Source of the DNA: Miscanthus floridulus | Taxonomy: Eukaryota; Streptophyta; Magnoliopsida; Poales; Poaceae | Direction of reading: 5' to 3' | NCBI RefSeq assembly: GCF_019320115.1 | Contig: NC_089587.1 | Location: 86,688,113 to 86,752,112, forward strand | DNA: 64,000 nt | In this document: in pieces, positions 1-11,085 of the stretch | Numbering within the stretch: position 1 is the stretch's first letter | How the letters are laid out: every line of letters begins with the position of its first letter | Notes under the pieces: model-generated | Seen by the model: the letters and a program-made list of their open reading frames with translations, nothing else | What the model was told of the DNA's origin: nothing | Database searches by the model: none | Translations under genes and position numbers: made by a program

Positions 1-1720
1 ATCACTCGACTTCTACTAGAATTCTTTAGCATAGCAATCTACACGATCATAACATACTAGTAGGACTCATAGGATAAGGATATATATATGCAAGTGGATT
101 TCATTCAACTTCTTAAAACTTAATGCACAAGCATAAGATAAAGTGTAGAATAATAGGGGTTATGCACCGGGGCTTGCCTGTGTAAGATATAACCAAAGGT
201 TAGCATTCCATCATGGTGACACGATCATCAAGGCACCATCTTTTCTACTACTCCAGATGACTTTGTGATCCATTGTTGTTCCTATTATGACATACGTGGA
301 TGCAACGCAGAGACGCAATTAATCAACGGTAACCGCAATTCTTAAAATACGGTTACGCCCCTCAAGCTACGAGCTAGTTCTAATGACTAACGTACTAGGC
401 TACGTATCCACGTTGTTGCATAAGGCATTGTTTCTTGATAAGTGTTTTAGTTCTACAATCCCAAGGCATAGCGTAGCGGCAGCACATCGGCACAGCGCAG
501 CGGTGCACCGCTCAAGTGCACACGAGGCCTAGGCACAGCTCAGCCGGCCCGACAACGAGATGGCCGCGACCGGCTCGGCCCGACATGCCGCATGGGGCGG
601 CGATGAGACGACCACCAGCAAGGCCACGCGCGGTGTGGTGCACGCGTGCGGCGGTGCGTGCACCACGCGCGATGTCGCATTCCCGAGCGCGGTGACCGCG
701 CACACCAGGCCAGCCAACCCGAGGCGACGTCGTGCACGGCTTTTAAAGCATGAAAATCAACCGATTAGAGCTCGGTTGAGATTAAAACAAAAGCTCAAGA
801 TTCTATTAGACCCTAAGGGTTTCTTACAAAAGCAACAAGCATGGCCTGAGGGTGACCAGCGAGGGAGATAGAGAGGTGCCAATAGGGGTTCGTCACGCTG
901 AGCGCTTGTTCATGAACGGAGCGTCAATAGCATGGTTACAGCGCGTTCTGACGAAGTTTGGGGAATTTTTTTCAAGAAGCAACCAACAATGCATGAATAT
1001 GAAGCTAGTGTTTAAACATTTTAGTTAGAATTTAAATGCCAAAATGGCATTGTCTACTACCTCTTTCAGACTTTAGAAAAGACTAGGGTTCAATTTGAAC
1101 TTAACAACCATGAACACTTTTTGTCAAATTTTTTAAAGGTCTAAATCTTGTTAACTTCAATCAACAATTATTTCATGCAATAGCCCATACTTCATACCAA
1201 ACCATAGGAACAAAATATTAAAGCACTATTTAATTAATTTGGCACAATATAATTTACCAAAAATAGTACTTTAAACATAAGTTTAGTTTTTTTGCCGACT
1301 TAAGGAAAAGGGCTTATTTTAATTTCAAATTTGATTTTTGAGCTCCCAAGAACACTAGTTAACACTATTTATTTTCCAAAGTTAAAGCTGTATTTTCATC
1401 TACACTACTTGCTCATCAAACTTTACTTAAGCACTGTACTCAAGTTATATTTTATTTTGTTTATAGAAATTGTTTTCGTACCACACAATTAACTACTTAT
1501 TTTATTCTTTTTGTTAGGATTTCCATAGTATTTTTTTTACGCACTGAGTAAATTAACTTAGATTTTATTTGATTTCCCTCAACCATAAAGATAGGCCGCA
1601 CATGGTTTGTTTATCATTTCATGCGTGATTTAAATTTTAAAACCCGATAAACTTGTTTGCTAATTTCTCTCGGGCCTCAATCTCGGTGTTAAGCAAGCTC
1701 GTAATACCAGAGGTGTTACA
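1..1720. repeat. LTR fragment of a gypsy element, truncated by window edge
   Basis: The stretch has no coding sequence and ends in AGGTGTTACA at 1711-1720. That ending is typical of the long LTRs of grass Del/Tekay-type gypsy elements, which begin TGTAACACC. Because those ends mirror each other, the orientation is unclear. No primer-binding-site sequence follows position 1720, so this is a 3' or solo LTR, or an inverted 5' LTR. It has a GC-rich, CpG-rich segment at about 470-740 and an AT-rich tail. The family name is inferred from the terminal motif only. Confidence 0.5.
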
Positions 1721-2185
1721 GTGAGGAGGCATGTTCAACCGACCAAACAGGCTCAAGTCGACTCCCGCAGATGGTCAGGAAGTAAACACACCCAATATGT
1801 CTATTGGACTATTGACTATTGACTATTGACTATTGACTATTGGATCTAACCAGACAAGGCAGCGACACAAAATGATTGCACCAGAAGATAGTGCGCAGTG
1901 ATGGGCACACCCTGCCAGTAATAGTGCTAGTACTATTGCCAGTCAACTGCTCTGATTAAAGTCTTCTATAAGAAAACATTCCACACCTAATCCCTTCATC
2001 AAATTTGGTTTAGTTAGGTCTAAATATCCCTACTATTTTGTGGTCGACATCCTGGACCAAACTGACAGCACGATTTGCTCTTTGGTACTGGAGGGCTGTA
2101 CATGTGTACTCTATCAGTGAAGAAGTGAGAAGTCCTGTACATTCAGTTATTTCTCTCTCTCTCTCTTTGGGGGAAGACATGCTCA
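1721..2185. other. Intergenic DNA with a short microsatellite
   Basis: No gene is recognisable here. A 7-bp tandem repeat (ATTGACT, about five to six units) occupies roughly 1803-1843, and a short CT run lies near 2155-2167. Confidence 0.6.
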
Positions 2186-2457
2186 GGGCCTGTTTAGTTC
2201 ACCGCTGAATCGGCGCCGCCAAATTTTGGCGTACACTGTAGCTACTGTAGCGTTTTGTTTTTATTTGGTAATAATTATCTAATTGTTGACTAATTAGACT
2301 CAAAACGTTCGTCTCGCAAAGTACAACTAAACTGTGTAATTAGTTTTTGATTTCGTCAACATTTAGTACTCCATGCATATACCGCAAGTTTGATGTGACG
2401 GGAAATCTTCTTTTTGCATAGTGCCAAATTCTGGAATCCAAGGCAACTAAACAAGGG
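2186..2457. mobile_element. MITE, PIF/Harbinger-like
   Basis: The ends are inverted: GGGCCTGTTTAGTT at the left and AACTAAACAAGGG at the right, both next to CTCA. The interior carries a GACTAATTAG...TTCGTCTCG core also found, diverged, in the MITE at 15176-15518. It is about 270 bp with no coding capacity. The superfamily is assigned from resemblance to common grass MITEs. Confidence 0.6.
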
Positions 2458-4118
2458 CTCATATTCACCAAACCAGAGTGACAGTGAACTGAAAAGGAAG
2501 TTGCAGTAACAACTGTCCATACTTGTGCAGTCAAGTCAAGACCATTTGTGTTCAGAGAACTACACGTGTACAACTGCAATACAAGTACACTACGAATGAG
2601 CCGGTAGTGCCCCTAAATAAGTGCCACTGACATTGTGGACCAGAGCTCATACCCCAGTCAAACTGTCAAACCAGCAGGAACGGGATACACATACTGTCAG
2701 CATCAACCGTAGCTGGCCTGCTGAGTCGGATGAGGAGATGGACAGAATACAGATAAGCATGTACATACATGACATGTTCTGATGATGTATACACTACTCC
2801 TCCGTAGTACATATCTACTCATTGTACTCAATAAACTCCAGTGAAAGAAACGTCCAAGTTAAATTCGGACACCGACAGCTCTGTTATCCTAATTATTACA
2901 GTATTAGCCTCCCCTTCTTGCACTGGCAGCCGATTATGAAAAACCAATTCATTCAGTATAAATACGCAGTTTGGCGGCTAAAGCACGTCAGCGTCGTCGT
3001 TTACCAGGCCACACAATCAGACTGTTCGCTAGTTGGTTTCTGAGCTGATAAGCCCGACTAATATTAATTTGTTGTGAGAGGAAAATACTATTAGCTAGCT
3101 GATAAGCCAAAACAACGAGCGAACATGCTGAATGCAAGAAGGAACAGAGCAGAGCATTGCATCCACCAGTTGGAGAAGAAGAAAGCGAGAGGAAATTGAC
3201 GTCGTTGAAACGTGCCGGTCAAGCACATACTACTAATGTTCCATGAGAGTACTAGCATGCATCACGAAGCTACCAGGAACCAAGCATGCACGCATATTAA
3301 GCAATACAGACGCCGTCATCACATCACTGATTGTAACTGATCTTATTTTTTCCCCCTCCCTTGCTATTTCCTTTGCGTGTGTGTTTTCTGCTAGCATATA
3401 TGTAGTTATCTTAAACCTTTCGGAACAAGATTGGAGAATTTTAATTACGATGAGTTACATACGCAAATAATTCGTTCAACTCATGTCCACCCAGATTCAA
3501 ATTCTACGGTTAAGCTAGAGACGAGAAGAAACACATAGCGCGACACACTTGACCGCGCGTCTCTTCGAACTTGTGGAAGGGGAATTTTTTTTATATAAAA
3601 AAAGCTCCAAGTAAAATTATTGCTTGCACGAGACAACAAAATTATGAGCGAGACGTATAGAGAACTTGATTCGGGCGTCGCCATCGGTGAGCTGGAGCGG
3701 AAACGTGCCGGAACTTGCTGTCCGTGTCTTGTGTGTGTGTGTGTGTTGCTGCACTGCAGGTTACGTTTCGTACGTACGTCATTGCATTTCTCAAAGAGAA
3801 GAGAACATGGTCTCGTCCTGGAGCCAGTCTTTTCGTTATTACTATGCTTATTAGTTGCCGGACACGTCGGACGACGATTGCGTGGCTGAGATTAATTTGA
3901 TGGTGAGATATTAATTTGATGGTGAGATCGATGAAAACTGGAAACTTAGCAGAGGTAATTATCCAGCTGATCGAGCTTTTTGAAATTACTCATATTCATT
4001 CTTTTTCAGCAATATTCGTGTTCAAAGTAATCTGGCTAAGGGAAACACTTCTTTACGTGTCATCCCTTTTTTTTGTGCAACCTAGTTACAACCAGGAGAT
4101 TTACCCTACGCACTTGCT
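2458..4118. other. Intergenic DNA, no gene seen
   Basis: No open frame here has a recognisable protein. Contents are a hAT-like MITE (3019-3129), a GT microsatellite near 3729-3748, and AT-rich single-copy-looking sequence. Confidence 0.5.
3019..3129. mobile_element. Short hAT-like MITE
   Basis: The ends are near-inverted: ACTGTTCGCTAGTTGG at the left and AGCGAACATGCT at the right. The interior contains TTGTTGTGAGAGGAAAATACTATT, shared in part with the elements at 15886, 16237, 22094 and 23283. Target duplications could not be confirmed. Confidence 0.5.
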
Positions 4119-5114
4119 AGTGCCCGGACGTTCGGACAGACGACACGTCTGGATGCCGGTGTCTACAGTCGTTTTCTATGCCGTTTCACACGCCTACACG
4201 GGACCCGTGCCGTCCCGAACGTTACCAACATCGAGAAAGATAGGGAGGGGGCGGCAGATGCCCAGCCGGCGCCGGGAGCAGGAGTAGACACCGAGGCGAG
4301 GCAACAGAGAGCGAGGAGCAATATGCAACACCTAATCTACTTTCGAAATATCTAGATGAAATATTTGCAACATGTGTCTGAACTCTGAAGACAGATGAAA
4401 CACTTGCAAAAAACACATGAAAAAAATTGAAAAAGTCATTGCAAAACATAAGTAACATCTCAAATAAACCACTTGCAACTTATGTGTAAAATATATGGAA
4501 CGTTAAAATAAATACACTTACAACATACGTCCGAAAAACAGATAAAATATTTGAAATAGACACTTGCAATATACGTATACAACTATTGCAACATGTGCAA
4601 CCTCCCAATCTAATTTTGCAACATCCATATGAAACACTTGCAACATACCTCTGAAACATCTGAAACACTTGAAATATATGCTTGCAACATGTGGTTTCAG
4701 CGCAACATCTCCTTCTTGTCTGGGAGAATAGAGGCTCGCCGTCGTGTGGAGTTCACTAGTGTAGAGCTCGCAGGTAGCGCGAACCTCGCCACTCTGGTAT
4801 GTGGAGAAGGCCGCAGTAGGTCCGGTAGAGAAGGCTGCGGCGGGTCTCCACACTATGCGGGTGGAGCGCAAACTATGCACAGGGGGATGTCCGCTGTGAG
4901 CTGTGCGTGGGGGAGTTCCATCTCGGACGTCGCTAGCTGCGCGCGGGCGAGTTCCACTCTTGCCTCGGCAAGCTGGGTAGGTGGAGCGCGAGATGTGTGC
5001 GAGCGGGTTCCACCCGGGCTACCGTGAGCTGCATGCGGGCGACCCCGGCTACGGCGAGCTGAGCGGTGTTCGCCCGACCGAGATGAGCGTGGGCAGCTGC
5101 GGCGAGCAAGGGAT
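4119..5114. repeat. Left part of an old non-autonomous repeat, interrupted by the MULE
   Basis: The left edge GTGCCCGGACGTTCGG resembles the edge of a second copy at about 23670. Positions 4331-4712 are a degenerate array built from GCAACAT and GAAACACTTG units, as also found at 23806-24170. GC-rich sequence follows, up to the MULE target site at 5115-5123. The matching right end is probably 14841-15004. It is plausibly a MULE-type DNA transposon without coding capacity; the class is uncertain. Confidence 0.45.
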
Positions 5115-5123
5115 GAGCACGGG

Positions 5124-5213
5124 CCTAATTTTTTACAATTTGGTCCTTTTTTGAAGAAAATTTACGTTTAACCCCCTAGGTGATGTAAACTAATCTTTGG
5201 ACCCTGGGGGTCG
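5124..5213 (+). repeat. MULE left terminal inverted repeat
   Basis: This region matches, on the opposite strand, both right-end copies. Shared blocks include TTTGAAGAAAATTTACG, TTTAACCCCCT and ATCTTTGGACCCTGGGGGTC. Subterminal sequence after 5240 is rich in GGCGCTGACCTCGG motifs, also echoed near the right end. Confidence 0.85.
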
Positions 5214-6090
5214 AACGGTGCTGAGATGCCTAGCTGAGAAAAACGGGGCATCCAAGTGGCGCTGACGTGGCAAGTAGGTCGACGCCACGGATCCTGGCAC
5301 CGAGGTCAGAAACAGATATTGGCGCTGACCTCGGAGCCACAGATCTTGGTGTCTAGGTCTTATACCTATACCACGCGACGTCTTCCTCTTCCTCTTCCTC
5401 TCGACTCCGGCGCGACCTCTCTCTCATCATTCCAACCGCCGCCCGTGCCAGCACCTCTGGCCGCCCACGCCACCGTAGCAGTCCGCAACATCAGCTCCGA
5501 AGAGCTCCACGCTCATCGCCACATCCTCCTCCTACGCGTGCACCGGCGATGAGGGCGGCCCCCGCCTCTCCCCAGCGTCCCCTCCAGCCGGCGGGCCACC
5601 GGCGGCCGCGCCTGGCGGCACCGCCGTCCACCCCCCCCCCCCACCAATCGCCCTGTGAGGCCACCCCTCTCCCTCGGCAGGCCATCAGCCTCAGGTAAGG
5701 TAATTTTTTCTGTAATTTCATTTTATAATTTAGTTAGTTTAGATAGTTTAGTTAGCTAATTTAGTTATATAGTGATATAATTTAGTTAGTTAATTTAGGT
5801 ATTTAGTGAGACAATTTAGTTATGTAGAGGTTATATATTTAGGTAATTTAGATAGATTGTTTGATTGTTAGTTATTTATGTACTTTTGTAGGTAGTTAAT
5901 TTAGTTATTTAGTTTATTTGTAAGTTAGATAGTTAGGTAATTAAGTTATATATAGGTAGTACTTGTAGTAATTGTAGTTATTAAAATTACTTATATAGTT
6001 AGATAGATAGCTAGGTAGTTTAGATACTTATTTATTTAGGTAGATAGTGGGATACATAATTATATATGTAATTTAGTTATACCCTTATTA
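5214..6090. other. MULE 5' leader with low-complexity sequence
   Basis: There is no recognisable coding sequence. A TCTTCC run lies near 5382-5400 and a C10 run near 5630. Positions 5717-6060 are very AT-rich, made of reshuffled TTAGTTA/TTTAGATAG units, and probably form a leader or intron upstream of the transposase. Confidence 0.55.
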
Positions 6091-6099
6091 GTTAAACCC

Positions 6100-9000
6100 G
6101 TAATAACCTTGATGTTGTGCATACCAACTATATGGACAACGTAGTCACCCTGTATCATGGAGAAAGTGTGGAGGAAGATGAGTTTAGGAATATCAGTTTT
6201 GTTGGAATGCAAAGGGTGCCTCTCATGTTCGATGATCGGCCGTTGTTTTCTGAGTTGTTTGGTAGTGCTCATGATGAGCTTTATTGAAATTCAAATAAGG
6301 ATGGCATCTCAGTTGAGGGGGTACTTCACTATGGCAAATCAGGCCGTATTTTTAGGCGGTGGTCCCAATTGCATCAGAGGCTCAATGGGACAAATATGTC
6401 AAAAATGTCATAAAGAATGAGTTTCAATGTTTGGATTTGGTTGTGTGGAAGTTGTCCAATGATCCCACCCCTCATGGGTATTCACCCCCTAATGGGCATT
6501 CACCCCCTCGTGGGTTCTCTTCAGAACCGAAGAATCTGGCACCTTCTGACCCTCCGTTACCCAACCGCGAGGTGGATGTGAAAGATGTGGTTCTGGTGCC
6601 TGACGCTCAATCCGCCCCGAATGAGGTTGGAGTATGTCCAGATGTTCATGCAGAATGTTGGTCCAATGATGAAGTTGCTGCCCCTCAGGAGATCCCTTTG
6701 ACCCATAATCATCAAAGTAAGTGACATAGTAACACTTTCACTTTCATTATTCTTCCTTCATTCCATTCCTTTGTCTCAATTCTATCCATATTTGTGCTTT
6801 ATATGCAAGAGACAATCCTGATAATGATGGTTGTCCTCCTGTGCCTCCATCAACCAACGTGGACCTAGGGTTTATAGCCTCTAACAGTGTGGACGTTAAT
6901 ATTGCAAATGATGAGGAGCCTTATGGCACAGCAAGAGCCGTTGATTCTGATGATGATCGCCCAGTTGCACCTTTGAGCAAACAAGAAATGGAGCTCATCA
7001 GACGTTTGTGTCCTGATCGTGATCCACTAGTTCATGAATTCAATGACCTTAGTCATTCTCAACAAGCTTATAGAGAATGAAGCGATGACGAGCTGCTAGA
7101 GGCTCCTGAGGCTGGTGACAACGTGGAAATTCAGAAGGGCATGGTCTTTAAGGACTTGCCTACCTTGAGAAGGTGGTTGTAGGAATATTATGTGAGATGT
7201 AAAAGACCATTCAAGGTGAGGCACTCCTACATGGAGCATCATTACATAGTGGTGTGCGAGAATGCAGATTGCAATTGGAGGGTATGTGCTCAGAAATAGA
7301 AGGCCACAGGGAAGTTCAAGATCATCAAAATTATAGCTCCACACACTTGTGCCTAGAAAGATCTAAATCAGAAGCATCAATAGTTGACCTCTACCCTCAT
7401 TGGCAGAAGGTTGTACACAACATTGAAGGGTCAGCCCAACTTGAAGGTCAGAACAATTATGGAGATGACTAAGGAGATATTTAAGTATGACATAAAGTAT
7501 GGGGAAACATGGAGGGCAAAGCAATAGGCCTAGAACATGATATATGGGGACTGGGAGGAGGGGTACGAGTAGTTGCCTGCAATGTTCAATGCAATGAAAG
7601 CAACAAATCCAAGCATGCATTATGAGTACATCCCAAAGCTAAATGAATGGAAGGACGGGAGGTAGATATTCTTCCGTGCATTCTAGTGATTTTCCCTAGT
7701 GCATCGAGGCCTTCAGGCACTGTCGTCCAGTGTTATCCATTGATAGTACTTTTTTGCTTGGCAAGTATATGGGCACACTATTGGTAGCCATTTCCTATGA
7801 CGCAAACAACACATTGGTTTCTTTGGCTTTTGCTTTGGTGGAGAGAGAGAACAAAGACAGCTTGAAAGCTCTAGTTTGGTTTTAGTGAATTGATGAAACC
7901 CTAAGTGCTAACCAAGTTTATCAAAGTAATCATGAGATAGGTAGTACATTCTAAGTGGTGAAGCAAATAAAGATCATAACATGATGATGGTGATGCCATT
8001 GTGATGATCAAGTGCTTGGACTTGAAAAGAAGAAAGAGAAAAACAAAAGGCTCAAGGCAAAGGTATAAGTGGTAGGAGCCATTTCATTTTGGTGATCAAG
8101 ACACTTAGCAAGTGTGATTACATTTAGGTTCAATAGTCATACTATTAAGAGGGGTGAAACTCGTATTAAAATATGGTTATCAAAGTGCCACTAGATGCTC
8201 TAATTCATTGCATATGTATTTAGGATCTAGTGGAGTGCTAACACCCTTGAAAATATTTTTGTGAAAATATGCTAACACACATGCACAAAGGTGATACACA
8301 TTATGTTTAGCACTTGGGAGCAAGGATTCGAAACTTCATGGGCAGAGTGTCAAAGGTACTCTAGGGAGCAATCCATAGAGTGCGGACAGTTCGACAGTGC
8401 CACCGGCGCCCTATATAGAAAAACTAGGGTTTCATAGGGTGCACCGGACGCTGGTCACATGGTGACCGAACCCTAGGGAGCAGCGTTCGGTCAATTATAA
8501 AAGAAAGTGGTACTCTTGGCCTAAGACCGGACGTAGGCGACCGGACTTTGGCTAAACACTGATCAGCGTCCGGTCATGCTGATGTGGCGACGCATAGAGA
8601 AGAGGGAGAGTGATCGGACGTTGGGCAAGTCTGGTCGGGCATGACCGGACGCATCCAGTCGTGACTAGAACCTTACTGGAAGTGACCAGACGCTAGGCAA
8701 CTGTACGTCCAGTCATACACTGTAGTGCGTCCGGTCACAACTTAAGTGTACTGATGACCATTGAGATCGGGCGATAAGCATTTGAATCAGAGGACACATG
8801 GCGAAGATCTAAGGATTGGACGCTGGGGTCCTACGTTCGGTCAATACGATCGGCACGTCCGGTCGCCCCGATTTTTCAATGAACAGAGGAGCCAATGGCT
8901 CTATTCGTGGGGGCTCTCTATTTAAGCCCCATGGTCAGCTCAAGCTCACTCTCTTGGCCATTTACATTGACATAGCAACCATGTGAGCTTAGCCAAAGCC

Positions 9001-10960
9001 CTCCCACTCATCTTTATCATTGATCCATCATCTTTGTGAGATTGGGAGTGAATCCAAATGCATTGCTTGAGTGTTTGCATCTAGAGGCACTTGGTGTTCA
9101 TGTTTTGCTATGGGATTCGCTTGTTACTCTTAGTGTTTGCCGCCACCTAGATGGCTTGGAGTAGCGAGGATCATCGAGCGAAGGTTGGTGATTATCTCCA
9201 GCTCCGATCATGGTGATTGTGAGGGGTTCTTGACCTTTCCCCGGTGGAGAGCCAAAAGGTACTCTAGTAAATTGCTCGTGGCTTATGTGATCCTCATCTT
9301 GTGTTGGTTGTGCGGCATCCTATTGAGGGTTTGGCATGTGATGCCAATTAGCGCATGAACCTCCAAGTGAGTGAATCACCACAACAAGGACTAGCTTACC
9401 GGCAAGCAAGTGAACCTCGGTAAAAAAATCATTGTCATCATTTGATTCTGAGGTGATTGGTCTTTATTGGTATTCATTCTTGTGATTGATTGGTTCATTC
9501 CTCGATTCGTCGGTATAACCATCTTGCTCTCTCTCTTTAGATTACTGCAAACTAGTTGTCAAGCTCTTTAGTATAGCTAGTCATGAGAGCTTGTTAGTTT
9601 GGTTAGTGTGACTCTTTAGTTAGCCTTTGAGAGTACACTAACTTAGTGTAGTGACATAGCCATTGTGTGGATAGAGACTATATAAACTAGAATTGTGGTA
9701 GATGGGCTGCATTTTTAGTAGGCTAGCGCAACACTCGCTTCGTCTCATATTTGTCTAATAGGTTTGCTAAGTGTTGTTATAGAAATTTTTATAGGCTATT
9801 CACCCCCCCCTCTAGCCATTAGGACCTTTCACAGCTAGGGATGGTTCTTGCGTCTTGTCCGGATACATGTCATTGGCCCTGGTAGGGAAGTTGGTGTCAT
9901 ATCTGATAGACACCAAGGCATACTCAATGCCATACAGGAGCAAATTCTGGAGTATGCACCTTTGCACCACCATGGGTGCACTCTGCACCTTGCCTAGAAT
10001 TTACTTTGGAAGGATGGTACGAAGGACAACTTTCCTCTATTCAAGGAAGTTGCTCGCATGCTTGAGGTGTCGTTCTTCAAGGAGAAGTTGGAGCAGCTTA
10101 AAACGGTAACAAATGGAGAAGGTAGGCAGTGGATGAGAGGATTGATGAGAGAACCTAAAAAATAGACAAGAGCCTACGATGATGGTGGATGGAGGTATGA
10201 GTTTCAGACTAGCAACATGGCCGAGTCATTTAATAGTGTGCTTAAGGGTATACGTGCCATGCCTGTCAATGCCATTGTATCATTCACCTTCTATAGGTTG
10301 GTTGCATGGTTTAATGAGAGACACGCTCAAGCAATGGCATTATAGAGGAATAATCAGGCATGGGCACCTAAACCTCTGAAACATCTAGAGAAGGCAAAGG
10401 AAAGGGCTCTCACATATGATGTCGAATGTTTTATCACAACACCGGCAAGTACTAGGTCATGGAAAGGGGTGGTACAATGTTCGATGGTGAGGTACGGCCA
10501 TCAAGGAGTTATATTGTGGTACTTAGTAATTTTTCATGTAGATGTGGGAGAACCAGACAGTACCACTTTCTATGTTCTCATTATGTTGCAGCATCTCAGC
10601 ATCGCAACTTTACCTACGAGACCAAGATACCATGGGAGTTCAGTGTTGATAGCCTTGTACTTACTTGGTCTCCCTGTTTCGAGCCTTACCTAGACGAGGG
10701 GTAGTGGCCACCGTACACTGGTCCGAGGTACATTGTGGACCTAGGTACACGTTGGGACAAACATGGAACTAGGAAGAGAACGAGACACAAGATGGTAATG
10801 GACCAGGTTTTCGATAGAACAAGGCGAGGGAGAGCAACCCCCTTTCTTACTGACCCTGAGCAGAACTAATGTGGCAAATGCGGGAGACTTGGACATAATT
10901 CACGTACATACCATTGGCCGCTTAGTCAGGTGCAAATAACGAATGAACCTCATTTATGAA
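6100..10960 (+). pseudogene. mudrA-like: MuDR-type MULE transposase, decayed and split by a solo LTR
   Basis: Translation in shifting frames gives the usual order of a plant MULE transposase. An N-terminal region (YMDNVVTLYHG, about 6129) is followed by an acidic linker, then the MuDR DNA-binding region (VFKDLPTLRRWL, about 7145-7360). The DDE core has first Asp in LSIDSTFLLGKYMG (about 7735), second Asp in ISDRHQGIL (about 9900) and Glu in SNMAESFNSVL (about 10207). A SWIM zinc finger CxC...CxH (about 10537-10584) follows. Near the C-terminus is a zinc knuckle whose last Cys reads Tyr (about 10869). At least ten in-frame stops are visible, for example the TAG codons at 7180 and 10163. The solo LTR 7863-9831 lies between the first and second Asp. 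Removing it and one CAGCT copy restores the frame NKDS-stop-GWFLRLVR. Exon borders are not resolved. Confidence 0.8.
7863..9831 (+). mobile_element. Solo LTR of a SIRE/Maximus-like copia element
   Basis: It begins TGAAAGCTCTAG and ends GGACCTTTCA, like the LTRs of element B (29547-31431, 52966-54856), to which it aligns over its whole length with more divergence. It is flanked by a perfect 5-bp target duplication CAGCT (7858-7862 and 9832-9836). No internal element sequence is present, so it is a solo LTR left by LTR-LTR recombination. A TATTTAAG promoter-like box lies at 8919-8926. Confidence 0.92.
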
Positions 10961-11085
10961 TTGCCGATGCTATTCAATGTACTTTATTTTTTAATTGTCC
11001 AATTTGAGAAGCATGTTTACTAGTATGGAAGAGTTCGCTATTTCTTTATATTTAACTAATCTAGACTTTCTCATTTTTTTGTAGG

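Noticed and set aside
560..871. GC-rich 103-codon open frame
   Set aside because: It lies in an LTR, overlaps open frames on the other strand, and has no recognisable domain.
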